Part shown: piece after piece, positions 11,006-23,395 of the stretch
Numbering within the stretch: the first letter of the stretch is position 1
Layout of the letters: each line of letters opens with the position of its first letter
DNA from: Cololabis saira
Lineage: Eukaryota; Chordata; Actinopteri; Beloniformes; Belonidae
Direction of reading: 5' to 3'
Assembly: GCF_033807715.1 (NCBI RefSeq)
Contig: NC_084592.1
Span: 25,636,001-25,700,000, forward strand
DNA length: 64,000 nt
Notes under the pieces: model-generated
Databases searched by the model: none
What the model saw: the letters and a program-made list of their open reading frames with translations, nothing else
What the model was told of the DNA's origin: nothing
Position numbers and translations under genes: made by a program

Positions 11006-11443
11006 TGTTAGGGCTTGGATGAGTAGGACCCAGATGCAGGAGACGGAGGCAGCAGGATTTCCAAAAACTTGGTTTATTGAACAGAAAGCACTGCTGAGCA
11101 AACTAGAGGCAAGGCAAGTTTATTCATACAGCACAATTCAACCACAGGGTGATTCACAGTGCTTTACAAAGACATTAAAGAGCCAAAACTTGAAAAAAAA
11201 AAATCAAAAACATGAGATAAACCATGGTGGAGATACAATACGGATCAGCAGGGAGCAACGAAAAGAGAAGACGAGATATGGGGGCTTGATGAGACACAGG
11301 TGCAAACATCAGGGCAGATGGGAACAGGGGAAGTCAAGACAAAACTTAAACACAAGGACATGGGATTTCAAAATAAAATGGGAACTTAAATATAAAACCG
11401 TGACATAACTCAGAAATCGGACAAAAACACAAAAACCGTGACA
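11006..11443 (-). mobile_element. Solo LTR (gypsy-like), reverse orientation, TSD AATTG
   Basis: The unit starts TGTTAGGGCTTGG and ends AAACCGTGACA (TG...CA), flanked by AATTG at 11001-11005 and 11444-11448, a 5-bp duplication as left by LTR retroelement integrases. In the minus strand it opens TGTCACGGTTTTTGTG, similar in style to the solo LTR at 43606. No internal gag-pol is present, so it is the product of LTR-LTR recombination. A second short dispersed repeat (GGCAAGTTTATTCATACAGC, about 11108-11270) is embedded in it. The 129-codon frame at 11019-11408 is incidental. Confidence 0.8.
11108..11270. repeat. Short dispersed repeat nested in the solo LTR
   Basis: AAGGCAAGTTTATTCATACA followed by GCACAATTCA and GTGCTTTACAAAG. 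This resembles the widespread teleost AAATTTATTTGTATAGCACATTTC/AAGTGCTTTACA repeat. It interrupts LTR sequence on both sides. The right edge is uncertain. Confidence 0.55.
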
Positions 11444-12321
11444 AATTGGACATGTGTTTTACAAGGCTTTAGCCTCTACAGACGACAGATGACTCAGAGG
11501 ACTGATTTAATTATTCATTATGGGAATGTAAAAGGTTTTTTACCAATAAAACTGAAAAAAGGCTTCTTAAAATAATCAGCTGTTTTTTGTTTCCTTTTTA
11601 GTAGAGCAAAAGAAGTAACGCTGCCTTCACTTTTACAAATTAGAACTTGTAACTTGTCTAGAAAGTTTTCAATAATTCATAGCCTAGAGTTGATTATTGG
11701 CACTATTATTATCTGTAAGAAGTCCTCCTGTCCAAATGATAGTGAGTGTGCATAATTTGTAAGGTATTGTATAAACCTTTTTTTGATAATACATAAACTA
11801 ACTCACTGTGCACGTCAATGAAGTAAGTACTGAAGTGTATTGGTCAAACGCGAGATATAACAGGCCAAGCGATGGGCAGCAAGGCGGTCAGGTATTATTA
11901 CCTGTGGCTGAGGAGTGAAAAAGGAAACATGTTCTGCAATATTGTCAGAAATGTTAACAGGAGCTTTGAGTTTGTTCCAGGGCCAACAGTCAAGCAGAAA
12001 TCAGCATGAGTGAATGGCAAAAAAAATAAGTCTAAAACAAAATAGAGGCAGAATGTTCACACTGACAGAAATAAATATTTGTTTTTGTTCAAATGTAGAT
12101 AACCAGAAAAAATAAATTGAATAAAAAAAACAATTTAAAGGATTGGATCCACTTTCAAACTGAATGGATTCATTTGTCCAAACTTTTTACCAGTAGCCAG
12201 TATAAAGAAAATATTGAGGTAGAGTTTCAGGATCTCACTCGCCCACAACAGTATTTGTGAGTTGTGCTGCTGTAGCATAATTCAGATATTAAATTCTTTG
12301 TTTTTCATTTATCATTGGCAG

Positions 12322-12657
12322 GCCCTCCATCGCCTCCCCGTAATTTAATGTTTACCGTGAACGACACCTCTCTCATGCTGGAATGGTCCCCTCCCAGTGA
12401 CACCGGGGGCCGCCGGGACCTCACGTACAACGTTCAATGCAAACGTTGCAGCAGCCCCCCCAACCAGTGCCGGCTATGTGAGGAGGACGTTCGTTTCCTG
12501 CCCCGGCCACTGGGCCTCACCAACGCCACAGTCACGGTCACGGACTTCTCAGCACACTCCAACTACACCTTTGAGATCGAATCGCTGAATGGAGTGTCAG
12601 ACGTTAGCCCCTTCCCTCGGCAGGTGGCCATCATCACCATCAACACTGATCAGGGTG
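12322..12657 (+). CDS. epha6: Eph receptor exon: first fibronectin type III domain (EphA6-like)
   Basis: The 336-bp exon, between ATTGGCAG and GTGAGT, has exactly the conserved size of the first-FN3 exon in Eph genes. GC completes the split Arg codon from the previous exon, then 111 codons read PPSPPRNLMF to TINTDQG, leaving a single G (phase 1). Positions counted in the exon: LEWSPPSDTGGR at 19-30 with the core Trp at 21, paired cysteines at 39/42 and 49/52 characteristic of Eph FN3-1, RFLPRPLGL at 57-65, and NYTFEIESLNGVSD at 80-93. Three N-glycosylation sequons are visible: NDT (13), NAT (67) and NYT (80). SPPSDTGGRxDLTY and the TDQ ending favour EphA6 over EphA3/A5/A7. The exon is markedly more GC-rich than its flanks. 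The FN3 domains sit outside the cell between the cysteine-rich region and the membrane. Confidence 0.92.
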
Positions 12658-13716
12658 GTGAGTATTTAGGATCAATCTGACTTTGTACTGTGAAGTTGTG
12701 AAGCACTTTTACTTCAAGAACTCATCTAAAATAACTACATTTGGTAAGTACCTAAATGTGTAATACCCACGTATTGTTATTGAGCACCATATGTTGGTAT
12801 TTAGTTCAAATAATGAGTAGGCCACAAACCAGGGAACAGCTCATTTGGTTTGGATAGGGAGCAATAACAGAAACAGAGAAACAGCAGTCTTGTTTTAATT
12901 GAATTGAACTGAATGGAATTGAAGTTCTGTACCTATGGAGCAAAGTTCTGTACTGGACAGAATTTTCCGTACCCTACAAAACAAAGTTCTGTACCATACT
13001 GTACGTAACTCACCGTACCCTACTTTATGGTAATTTCTGTCCTATGTTCTCAACGTAGGACAGTTGTTCCCAGATTTTCCTCATGTCCTGGTAACTTATT
13101 ATAAAAGATTATGGATCCAGCAGTCTCTTAAGTCACAAGAAACTACCATGAAAGAAATTTAAACACAAGCTTTTTCATGGAAAAGCAAAGTAAAAAGTTA
13201 CTAAGAAATGTAACCAGATCTAGTGCAAATGTTGTTTATTATTCGGACACCATTCTAGAACATGAATTCTAGAATTGAAAAAAAATATTCTGAAATGTAC
13301 AGAAATTTCTAACGCGTATAGATCACATCGCTCTCCTATGGATGACCGCATTCATGTTTGGATGAAAATAAATGCTGTAAATCTGCTGGAGGCAAGTTGG
13401 AAAGCTGAGGTATCATTTCAAAAATCTGCTGCAAAGTGTTCAAAAGAAAAAATAATCCTGAATTGTGAGTTTGTTTACTTCATCAAATAGAGAAGGACTG
13501 TAAAAGCAGAGCTTCATGTCTTCATGCCATCCTTTGATAGGACGTAAACACTGATACTCACTTCATCACAACTACCGGTATGTTAAAAAGGTTATTGGTC
13601 CTGATGTTAAAATCATGGTAGTCAAATGTGAGGTTTCATTACAAGGACAGTGAAATACAGTTGGCCACCTGGAGATTCAACAAAGTAATTCTAGATGTTG
13701 GGATATGAACACCTCT

Positions 13717-13733
13717 GACCACTAGGTGGCATT
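13717..13733 (+). promoter_or_regulatory. Candidate CTCF-type site
   Basis: GACCACTAGGTGGCATT closely matches the core CTCF consensus CCASYAGRKGGCA. It lies in unique-looking intron 1.1 kb after the FN3 exon. The same word is also common inside fish dispersed repeats, so occupancy is not implied. Confidence 0.4.
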
Positions 13734-16700
13734 GCTTGACGGATGCGAACTGAATGGACGTTCCTCGGTCACTAACAATCAATTGATGACGGAGGATAAA
13801 TTAAAGTTAAATAAAGTTGAATAAATTACATTTTTTATCCTTAATGTTGGCCATTATTTCTATGCAATGACCTGATAAAATTGTTTAAGCAACAAACTTT
13901 CAGATTTGGGCACCAAATAGCTACAAAGTAGCACATCTTTATTTTAGCAACAAATTAAAAAGTTGGACATATCAGTACAATTCAGTTCAAGTAATCGGAT
14001 GTGTTGTTCTCTTCTGTGGTGATTAAGGTAATGCTATAGAACTATATTTTAAAAGGTACAATATAGTCATGTCAATTAATGATCCCTAATTGTACCTTTT
14101 ATAACATATTCTAACAATTGTTATATAGTATGTTTGTTCAATTATTACAAGAAATATTCATCTCTGTTAATTATTTGCATGGGCTGTACAATAATGTGTT
14201 GCTTAATACTGTTGCCTCACAGCCTGGGATCTCAGAATTAAAATAATAGTGATCATTAACTGAAATAAATTCATTTTTGCACCTGATCGGGACATTTCTG
14301 TTTTTTGGGGTGCAAAACAGTTTGTTCAGACCAGCTGTTGGAAAACCTGCCCTAAGTGTGTATGAGTTTTTGGACTGATGCCCCACACGTCCATTAGGTT
14401 GACTCGGTACACATTTCTGCCAATGGCAAGATTAATTTGCTATTATAATCATCTCAAGGCATTTAAACCTAACAATTCCCCCTGCACAACCACAACAATA
14501 TAACAGAGAGAAGAAATTTGAAGAAACCTTCAACCAGACTCAAGGAGGGGGGGGGGGCATCTCCCTGAGGATGAGAGGTGAGAATGAGAAAGAAAGACAA
14601 AGCGAAAGCGGGTGAGAGAGAAAACAACAAACAATAGACATTGAGCAAATTGATCGGGCCACTTACAGCACATTAAAGCTTCAGGAGCCTGGATATCTGT
14701 AAAAAAAAAATAAAATAAGCCAGAGACAAAACATAAAAGGTAGTGACACGCAATAATGACATACAAGTGGAGAGTGAAAGGGAGGTGGCAATGGTGGCAG
14801 CAATGCACAAAGAAAAGCTGCAGAACAGCAATAAAGAAACACAAACGAGTGCAGTCTCCAGAAACAGCACTCAGCTGTGCAATGATTTCTACAGCTTCAG
14901 CATTCATCTCATGTTGCACTGGCCCAAAAGCATTCAGTCACAACCCCTGAAAGATGATTCTATTTGGACAGATTTTCCTGAACATTAGATAATTTTCTGA
15001 AATGTCACTTTTTTAGGGACGAGAATTTGATGAGTTGTACTCTATGACATCTGGTGAGTTTAAGATAGTTGTGATCTTTTTTTCATTTAGGCGTCTGCAT
15101 GTGCACACCTGGAAGGCAGACCCCTCTGCACTCAGGGCTATGAGTTACGCACTGTCAAAAGAATCAGACACCAAAAGTTTTCTTTCTAACAAGTTAACCT
15201 CCTACAGCTATTTGGAATAATTTATTAAGCTCCAGGCTATGTCCACCCTTCTGCCATTGCATTTTAAAACATGAAACATGTGCTAGTTACATCTGGAATC
15301 CACATCATTGAAGCTAGTTCGATCCTGGAAAACCAAGCATTTTTGATCAGGTTGTAATTGCTTTAGTTGAAGTCTGTTGATGTAAAGAATGACATTTGGT
15401 TGTCGTTGATATCAACTGTTATGGAGCTAATTTTTGCAATTAAAACTCCTACATGGGAAGATGAACGCAAGAATAAAAGTCATTTTGAGAGATATTTTCA
15501 ACAAAGATAGCTAAGAGTGGAGCAGGGGTGGTCATGTGATATGTAAGGACATGGGAGGTATGGATGTGGCTTAAGTCAGATTTCAGACGTTTAATAGAAC
15601 AATTCTGCAAAATATGATCCCACTGAACATAAACAGAAAATAAAACAAACAGTTTTGGTCCTGAACGGGATTGGTGACAAGATATATGATAAGTGATTCC
15701 AAGTTATCGGTAATTAAATTCATAGTATTATGGGGTATCTGTAGAGGTTTCTGCTCCCTTAATGCATTTACAAATGCAGGTTTGTGCCCCTTTGAAATAC
15801 ACATGAGCTACTATCACCTATAGCCTGTGATGCATTTGGTAAACAAAGACGTTAGTCTTTAATCCAAGCTTTAAATGGCAGCAAAGATCCGCGGAAGGGC
15901 CTCCTCTCTTTGTTTGTGGTTTTTAAGCTATAAGGCTCTCATTTCCTCGGGGACACTCTTTGGTATAGCATGCTTATGCTTTCAATTTGTGATTTGCAAA
16001 CACTGTCTTGTTCCTCCTCCTTCTCCCAACCTCTTTATTCTTTCAGCGTCTTTTTCCCTCTTGGTTGTTTGTCCTCCTCCTCCCCTCTCTCTAGAGTGCC
16101 CTGCTTCCAAACACATGTCCTTTTTTTCTTATTTGTTCTCCCTTCCTTCTCCTCCTCCTTACCGCCATTCTCTCTGCTCCTTTGGGGGTGTGAGAAATAC
16201 ATCTTTTCTCATATAGTCAAAACACATTAAATGCATTATTCTGCATCACTGGGGACAACTCTGGACTCTGCATTCAAGTCAACATTGCACGCAGAGTTTT
16301 TATGTCATTAAGATGCTCTGTTTAGTACGTAGTCCGGGTCCCTGGGCTGTAGACAAAGGCCATTTGAACACTAATATAGCCAGCTGCTGCTTTTTAAGAT
16401 GCTCGGGGGAAAAGGTAGATTTATGGCTCACGGTCAGTGATGAGCACACTGGTGCTCCACCTTAACCACCCTCACCTTCACAGAAGCTAGAGTTTGATCA
16501 GTGCTGTTAAATTTTATGGAAATCATCAAAGATTATTGATCACGTAGCCAGTTGTGTTGTACACTGTGCCATCCAGCCTTCATAAATATGAGGCTCGTGG
16601 ACATCTCATTGTTTGCACATATTTTAAAGGGCTAGTCTTTGTTTTTGTGACAGGTGATATCTTTATAGGTTTAGATACCTTGATAAGATAATTATCTGAT

Positions 16701-17173
16701 TGTTTTGATTCTTGACTCTTGTTGGTTAAAGTTGCAGGTAAGAAATATCCAAATTGCTCCACGACCCTAGAGCTCCTGAAATATTATTAGTCTTCAAACT
16801 TGGACGGCTGTCAGGTCTTCAACACAACAAAGTACGAGCACATTCTAAATACATTGATACAATTGCAAGTCAAGAAACCAGTGGACTGGCTTTACCGAAG
16901 TCCTGACTTGTCCCCAACAGAGAATGTGTAGAGATTTTTAAGTTACCGATGCAGAGCTCAATGTTTCCAAAGGATGGAGCAACATAACACCTGAACCACT
17001 TCATCTCTTAGTATCTCTAGAACTTCTTTTAAGTGTTGCGAGAGGAACAACAGCATTGCCAAGTAGAGAAAGCATTCCCGTCCAACATTTTTAATTTGCA
17101 CAACACATTTCATTATTAGGGGGCTCTTTGTATTTAACTTAAAATGAGTATTTATAATCATTTGCATCATATA

Positions 17174-18285
17174 CAGTGGGGCAAAAAAGTATTTAGTCAG
17201 ACACCAGTTGTGCAAGTTCTCCCACTTAAAAAGATAAGAGGCCTGTAATTTTAATCACAGGTATATCTCAACTATGACAGGCAAAATAAAAAAAATTCCA
17301 GAAAATCACATTCTGATTTTTAAAGAATTTATTTGTAAATTATAGAAAGCATTGTCAATAACAAAAGTTGACTTTGTTATACAGGAATACCTCATTTTTC
17401 GCGCGGGGTTACGTTCCAAAAAGAACCCGTGATTAGTGATTTTTTATTTTTTTTTAAACAATTATTATACAAGGCTTCAAATTGCGGAGATCAGCACCGC
17501 CTCGCACGTATTTCACTGCTCTTCTAACTGCGCCGCTGCATCCCGACTCCGCTCTGTAGCGTCTTTTTCTTCGAAAGCTCGTGGTGCAGGTGTGTTTTTT
17601 TGAGAGAAGAACATAGTTATGGGTCGTTGTTGTCGCTCCTTTTTTCTTCTGGGCAAAAAGATTCTTATAAACTGACATGCCACCATCGAGTATATCTGAG
17701 AACTGTAATGAACGATTCATCAAAGGCTCCCGTTCTTGAGCTGCTCGCTGAAGCTCATTGGCCGTTCTCAGCATTGTTGCTAAGCGACCAACGTTATTGA
17801 CACAGGAAGTGAAGAAGCGGGGAGACTGTTTAGCCAATCAGAATGCAGAACACGATGCACAATGCAAATCCGTGAAGCAGCGAGACCGTGAAAAGTGAAC
17901 CGAGGGATTACTGTATATCCTTTGTTGGCAATGACAGAGGTCAGACGTTTTCTCTAAGTCGTCACAAGGTTTTCACACACTGTTACTGGTATTTTGGCCC
18001 GTTCCTCCATGCAGATCTCCTCTAGAGCAGTGATGTTTTGGGTCTGTCACTGGGCAACACGCGCTTTCAACTCCCTCCAAAGATTTTCTATGCGGTTGAG
18101 ATCTGGAGACTGATTAGGTCACTCCAGGACCTTGAAATGTTTCTTAGGAAGTCAGTCCTTCGTTGCCCAGGCAGTGTGTTTGGGATCATTGTCATGCTGA
18201 AAGACCCAGCCACGTTTCATCTTCAATGCCCTTGCTGATGGAAGGAGGTTTTCACTCAAAGTCTCACGATACATGGCCCTGCGTG
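17174..18285 (-). pseudogene. Tc1-like transposon, 5'-truncated, C-terminal transposase half
   Basis: The left terminus CAGTGGGGCAAAAAAGTATT follows a TA at 17172-17173. The minus strand then carries the last half of a Tc1/mariner DDE transposase. Backwards from about 18280 the reading is [11 protein letters not shown]..., [15 protein letters not shown] near 18195-18235, FKVLEWxxQSPDLNxIE-like near 18085-18140, and ICMEEWAKIP-like near 17990-18020. The catalytic D of QHDNDPK and the DLN block are recognisable, but the frame is broken. Transposase N-terminus and the other terminal repeat are missing beyond about 18285. A Tigger-type element splits it at 17382-17913. Confidence 0.88.
17382..17913. 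mobile_element. Tigger/pogo-type non-autonomous element nested in Tc1
   Basis: Ends CAGGAATACCTCATTTTTCG and CGAGGGATTACTG are mutual inverted repeats of the Tigger (pogo) form. They are followed inside by GGGGTTACGTTCCAAAAA and its counterparts. It is flanked by TA on both sides (17380-17381 and 17914-17915), and the Tc1 sequence resumes directly at TATCCTTTGTTGGCAATGAC. At 532 bp it has no transposase. The 127-codon minus-strand frame inside is incidental. Confidence 0.88.
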
Positions 18286-18884
18286 GCATGGTTTAGTCGT
18301 GTATTAAAAAACTGTGACACATTTGGTCTTTGCAGGTGGAAGAAATATCTGTTTATTTGTGTATAGGAGAGGGGAGTGGGATCTGATCTCAATTAGCCAC
18401 TTGAGGCACATGTGGACACACATATTAGTGCCAGCTGTGAGCAGATGCACAGAGAGCCGTCCACTCGGGATCAGAACACTCAGGAAAGATTTTAATAAAC
18501 AAAGTCAACATCTCACTGGAAGCGAGGCTAGGTCCATCTTCGAGGTAAACACATGTTGAAAAATCCACATTGTCACATAGTCAGCGATGCAAAAAAACTG
18601 CAGCGGCTTTCAAAAAGTCTGAAAATATTTTAAAGTGTGCATAAGGTCAGCACATTCCCTCAGGTCAAAGATACCCAAGGTAAACCTCTTACGAAAAGGA
18701 AAATTTGCATGCTGCAGTGATATGCATACGTATTTTGCCACATACAATATACGTTCCCTGACACATACACCTAAACCTCTGTGATGGGCTTGTTTGGAAA
18801 GGTGCACATAAAATTCATATACACCATTAGCATAGTGCTGCCATCAGCAACAATGAGACAGCCATGTGAGTTTCAGTGTTGTGA

Positions 18885-19145
18885 AAAATATCAAGAGTCT
18901 GCTGCAATAATTTACTCTGGCTATAAATAAATTAGACTCTGTCATTAAAATGCAGATGGCCATTTTGGCCAATGCCTTCTGGCAATGAATTTAATATAGG
19001 ATTTGTTGTGCTTACAATGGGCTACTTAATAAAAAAAGAACACACACAAACACTCTCATGGACATACACATCCTGCTCTACATGATTGAAATGGCCTGTG
19101 ATCATTTCCTGTCTGCTATAACCTTTGGAGTATTTTCTGATGCTC
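18885..19145. other. Possible conserved non-coding element
   Basis: Unique, low-repeat sequence with homeobox-like and AT-hook words (AATAATTTACTC, AATAAATTAGAC, CATTAAAATGCAGATGGCC) and no degraded-transposon features. Judged by style only. Confidence 0.25.
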
Positions 19146-22100
19146 ATTTGATATATGCACAACTATCAGTCTTTGTAACGCACACAGGCACTGAGACTCC
19201 ATGGATAATTATAATGTTAAGGATTAACGGCAAGTGAGAGTCTTAGCCTGGAGTAAATCCCCTCAAATTGGGAGAGAGCAAAACAGATTTGGGAGAAACT
19301 GTGTGCGCATTAGGAGCATGGCACCTCTGTGACCTGGGTGCCTTTAACAATTTACTGTCAGCATCATGACAAAAAGTAAATTCTCGTCTTGTGGTATGAA
19401 ATCTTGTTTGGTCTGTGCTCTCGGAAGAAAATGGAGTTACTTGTAAAGTGTTTCAGTAAACTTTTGTTGAATCCCAGAGGAGAACCTCCCAAAATAGTTG
19501 ACCGGGACAGGAAGGAAAGGAATGGAGAAGCAGGCGTTGGAGGATGTGTGACAGGTGGGGAGAGAGTGTGTCTCATAGATAAAAAAAAAGTACAGAATAA
19601 AGCGAAAGATGTTGGAAAAGAAGAGCAACAGAGGTATGGATGTGAAAAGCAGGGGACGAGTCAGACGAAGATAAATGAACCACGAGAGAAAGAGAAGTTG
19701 GAGAAAGAATATGAGAAGGAGTCTGAGAAGATGATTGAGTGAAACAATCTGAAGAGCAAAGCAGGGGGTGCCAGAATGAAGAACAGGCTAAATTAGCTGG
19801 CATGAACTGTGGGCCGAGGATAAAGGGAGTACAGAGGAAGAGATGCAGACCCACAGAAACGTGTGTGTGTGTGGTACCTCATTAGGAACTTCTTAGGTTA
19901 TTACTAACCTTGCTGCGTGACCAAAACCTGGTGTTAATTAAGCAGAGTGTCATTACTGGAGTCCTGGTTAGGGTCTGAGATGAGGTGTGGGTAAAGTTGG
20001 AAGATCAGGTGCACACAAATGACAGGACGTCAGTGCAATAACTTAATGACTATAAGCACACGCGTGGCCAATATAACTCCAACAGGACCCTACAGCTTTG
20101 TAGCAACACATGTTTTACAGTTACAGTAGCGATTAGCTTATAGAGTAAATAAGCAGGTCAGAGTGGGGTTATAATTTATGAATCCATTTCAACCCATTCA
20201 GCTAGTGGATTATATCTCCTCCACGTTTGGACATAAACAAAAGATCCTGGAAGCACATGAATCTTATATATACACTGCAGACGTACTTTTTTATGGTTTG
20301 GGTGAGAGTGTACATCAAAATGTGCCAGGCCTTTTTGCCTTTCAGTGGTGACTAAATCTCGGAGGACAAATGACTGAGCCTTCGTTATTTTAGACAAGAC
20401 TGGACTTCTTTTATACTTTTGTTGGGGGGGAAAGTAGCTCAATTTGAATATACTATTCATTTTGTGAGGACAGTGATACAATATAATAGATATGTGGGTG
20501 GCAAATGCATGAACCTTTTGCTTTCCTTTTCTGGTGTGATGCAGTTGTGCAGAAATCACGACAATGTAACATGCCAAGTATCTGCAGATAAGACCTGCTT
20601 ATCAGCCAGGACGAATTGCAGCCCATTCCAACACACAAAACAACTTGAGCTCTGAGATGTCGACGAGTTTCATCCCATGAACCACTCGCTTCGGGTCCTT
20701 CCACATAATTTCTACTGGATCTGTATCAAGATGTTTACTTGGCCTGGGTGCTAACTCTCTAGAAATGATTGTGTCGCCTTTACCGGCCTTGTGAACATAA
20801 AAAAAACTTGTGTGGTACAAACCAATCTCAGCATTTGTGTAAAGAAAATGTGTAAAGATCTGAATTATACACAACACCGTTTTTCAAAATATAACTGTCA
20901 TACCTTTATTGATGATACTTAAATGTTCAAATGAACTGTGAACTTTTTATTATTTACAGATATTTAATTTTCTATTCCAATACATTTCCAAGTGGGACAT
21001 ATCTTCTCATTTGCTTAAACTAGGAAGCTTTTAGTTATTATTAAGAACTCTGAAAAACTTTATTTCTGTATTCTGAAGTGTATGTATGTTTGTTTTTTTT
21101 TTTTGAATCAGCTGTATGAAACTAAGCCACATACAATCCTGATTGACAGTAAATGCAGAAAAAGGGAGACTGAAAAGCAGGAGTAGGAGCAGGAAGTGGC
21201 CTAGAAACAAGAGTTTCTTTAATCACAAGAAACAGTTAGGTAATTGTGCATGTCACTGATTCTCTATTGTGGCAATACATTTCAACATTCTTACTGCAAC
21301 TCAAGAGACTAAAATCAGACAGTCTTTTGTAGATAAAAAGCTGATGGGTATGGGGATTCATCTCAGATCTACAGGATGATTGGAAATAATGTGGGAGGAG
21401 CCGGCAAGAGAAGTGCTGCTCATCGACTCTGACTGCAAGTGCTCAGATCTTTTTCCTTTTGTTTTTGACGTTATGTCTCCGTCCTCAAAACTGGAGCAGA
21501 CATGAGTATGTGCTTCTCCAAGTGCGAGGAAACTAAACCATGTATGGTTTTCAGCATAAAGCAGTAAGTTATATTTAAACTGAATGAATCCTCATTTTAC
21601 GTCAGTCTCTCTCTCCATCATCAAACTTCTTAAGGAGCCAAATGGAGACCTCACCAAGGCCGTAACTGGTATGAAATCATGCAAAAAGTACTTTGTATTC
21701 AAGCTTCCTACATAGTATACACAAATTAATGATGCAGTATTCACCGTATGGGGGTTGGACTTTTGTGGACCTTTTATTTACCAAGTTAAAAACCACACAT
21801 GAATTCATCATCAGGAGTGCACAACTGTTATAATAAAAACAGCAAATAACAAAGAGTGTAAGCATAAAAGATATGAAAGAGCATAATAGAGTATTGTATA
21901 TAATGGCATAGTGGCCATGAAGATTGCACGCTATAAAGATAAAAGATAGTGGTCCGACTACAAGATTGTTGTCGTTGTTTAACAGACTTCAGCACAGTTT
22001 GAGAGATATTTCTTTGAACGTTTTCAGCAGAGCCAAAGCAATAAGAGTGAGCTGAAACTAAAAACTGCCATAAAATAGACAAATTTAGAAGGCTGTAAAA

Positions 22101-22856
22101 TGCACACATCCTTTCTAAATGAATCCTGAAAATGACAGGAAGCCAGAAAACAAAGAGGAAAAGAAATCTCGCCCTCTTAGTTCCATGATTGTTTTCTATT
22201 TATTAATCTATATTAATCTTAATTTAAGAGACCAAACTGTTAGATATTTATTATTAAATACTGTCATTGTAAGTAGGTTTACAATATGTTTCAGTTGCTG
22301 CATGACATTACAGCACTCCTGGCCTTATATTAGTACTACTACTAACACAAATGTGGTCAATCTTTCTTGCAGTTTTAACTCTGAGGTAAAACAGTTAATT
22401 TCTTAATCATATGACCAATGTATTATATTTTCTTTAGACATTTTAAATGTACACTACCAGTCAAACTTTAGGCACAGTTATTTGAATGGGTAAGTGTGTC
22501 CAAATGGTTGACTAGTAGTAGAGAACTGAATGGATGTGACACTTAATCCATGTTTTTACATCCCAGTTGGTGGAAACAACTTACTTAATGTTAAGTATAA
22601 AATGGAGCAATACCACCGGGAGTCTCTGCTCAGCTTCGCTCACCGGTGTGTTGCAAGTACCAACCATCCAACTTCCAGGTTGAGGCTCATGCGGTAGGGA
22701 TGGGCGGTATGGACTAAAAAATGTATCACGATAATTTCCGGCATTTATCCCGATAACGATTAAAAAATACCAATTCAACTCCACCTTTTCAACTATAAAT
22801 CTATCTCGCTCTCAGATCCGCCATGTTTGTTACACAAATCGTCATCAATGGGAATT

Positions 22857-22960
<104 letters not shown>

Positions 22961-22969
22961 AGGCTCATT

Positions 22970-23230
22970 TCCTTCCTTCCTTCCTACCTTCTTTCCTCCT
23001 GCTCTCTCCTTCCCTCTTCCCTTCCTCTTTTCTCCCTTCCTTCCTCCTTTCCTTGTTTTCTCCCTTCTCCCCTTTTCTTCCTTCCTTCCTTCCTTCCTTC
23101 CTTCCTTCCTTCTTTTTTCCCTTCCTTCCTTCTTTCCTCCTGCTCTCTCCTTCCTTCTTCCCTTCCTCTTTTCTCCCTTCCTTCCTTCCTTCCTTCCTTC
23201 CTTCCTTCCTTCCTTCCTTCCTTCCTTCCC
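22970..23230. repeat. Compound (CCTT)n microsatellite with an internal duplicated segment
   Basis: Polypyrimidine tract of CCTT units. A CTTTCCTCCTGCTCTCTCC TTCC block occurs twice (about 22990 and 23131), so a stretch of about 140 bp was duplicated. It ends in a pure CTTC run at 23167-23230. Confidence 0.95.
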
Positions 23231-23395
23231 GTACGTTGTGGATTTAACGCAGAACCATAAATCATTTTTACTTTATCAAAGGGAATTTATCGTTTTTACC
23301 GCGAGATGACAAATTCTTATCGTGAGGAATTTTTTGGACGGTATATCGTGAACGGTAAAATATCGCCCATTCCTATCATGCAGTGCCAAAATCTG

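Larger units (their letters stand above)
4462..12321 (+). other. epha6: Intron between the two Eph exons
   Basis: A 7,860-bp intron from GTAAGT at 4462 to a TTTTTCATTTATCATTGGCAG acceptor ending at 12321. About half is transposon-derived, and the elements are listed separately. Stretches without a recognised element are 6640-7080 (a possible conserved element), 8400-10670 and 11450-12300. These contain only unique, AT-rich sequence and stop-ridden frames. Confidence 0.9.

Noticed and set aside
11019..11408. 129-codon plus-strand frame
   Set aside because: Lies wholly inside the solo LTR and its nested repeat; no protein-like motif.
14530..14919. 129-codon minus-strand frame with hydrophobic runs
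   Set aside because: AT/pyrimidine-biased composition creates hydrophobic codons; no recognised family and no supporting context.
15090..15150. TTTCATTTAG followed by a cysteine-containing reading near 15092
   Set aside because: Stops within about 18 codons and matches no Eph segment.
17454..17837. 127-codon minus-strand frame
   Set aside because: Inside the Tigger-type element; no pogo transposase motif.
20176..20577. 133-codon minus-strand frame
   Set aside because: No motif, no codon bias relative to flanks; likely chance in intron.
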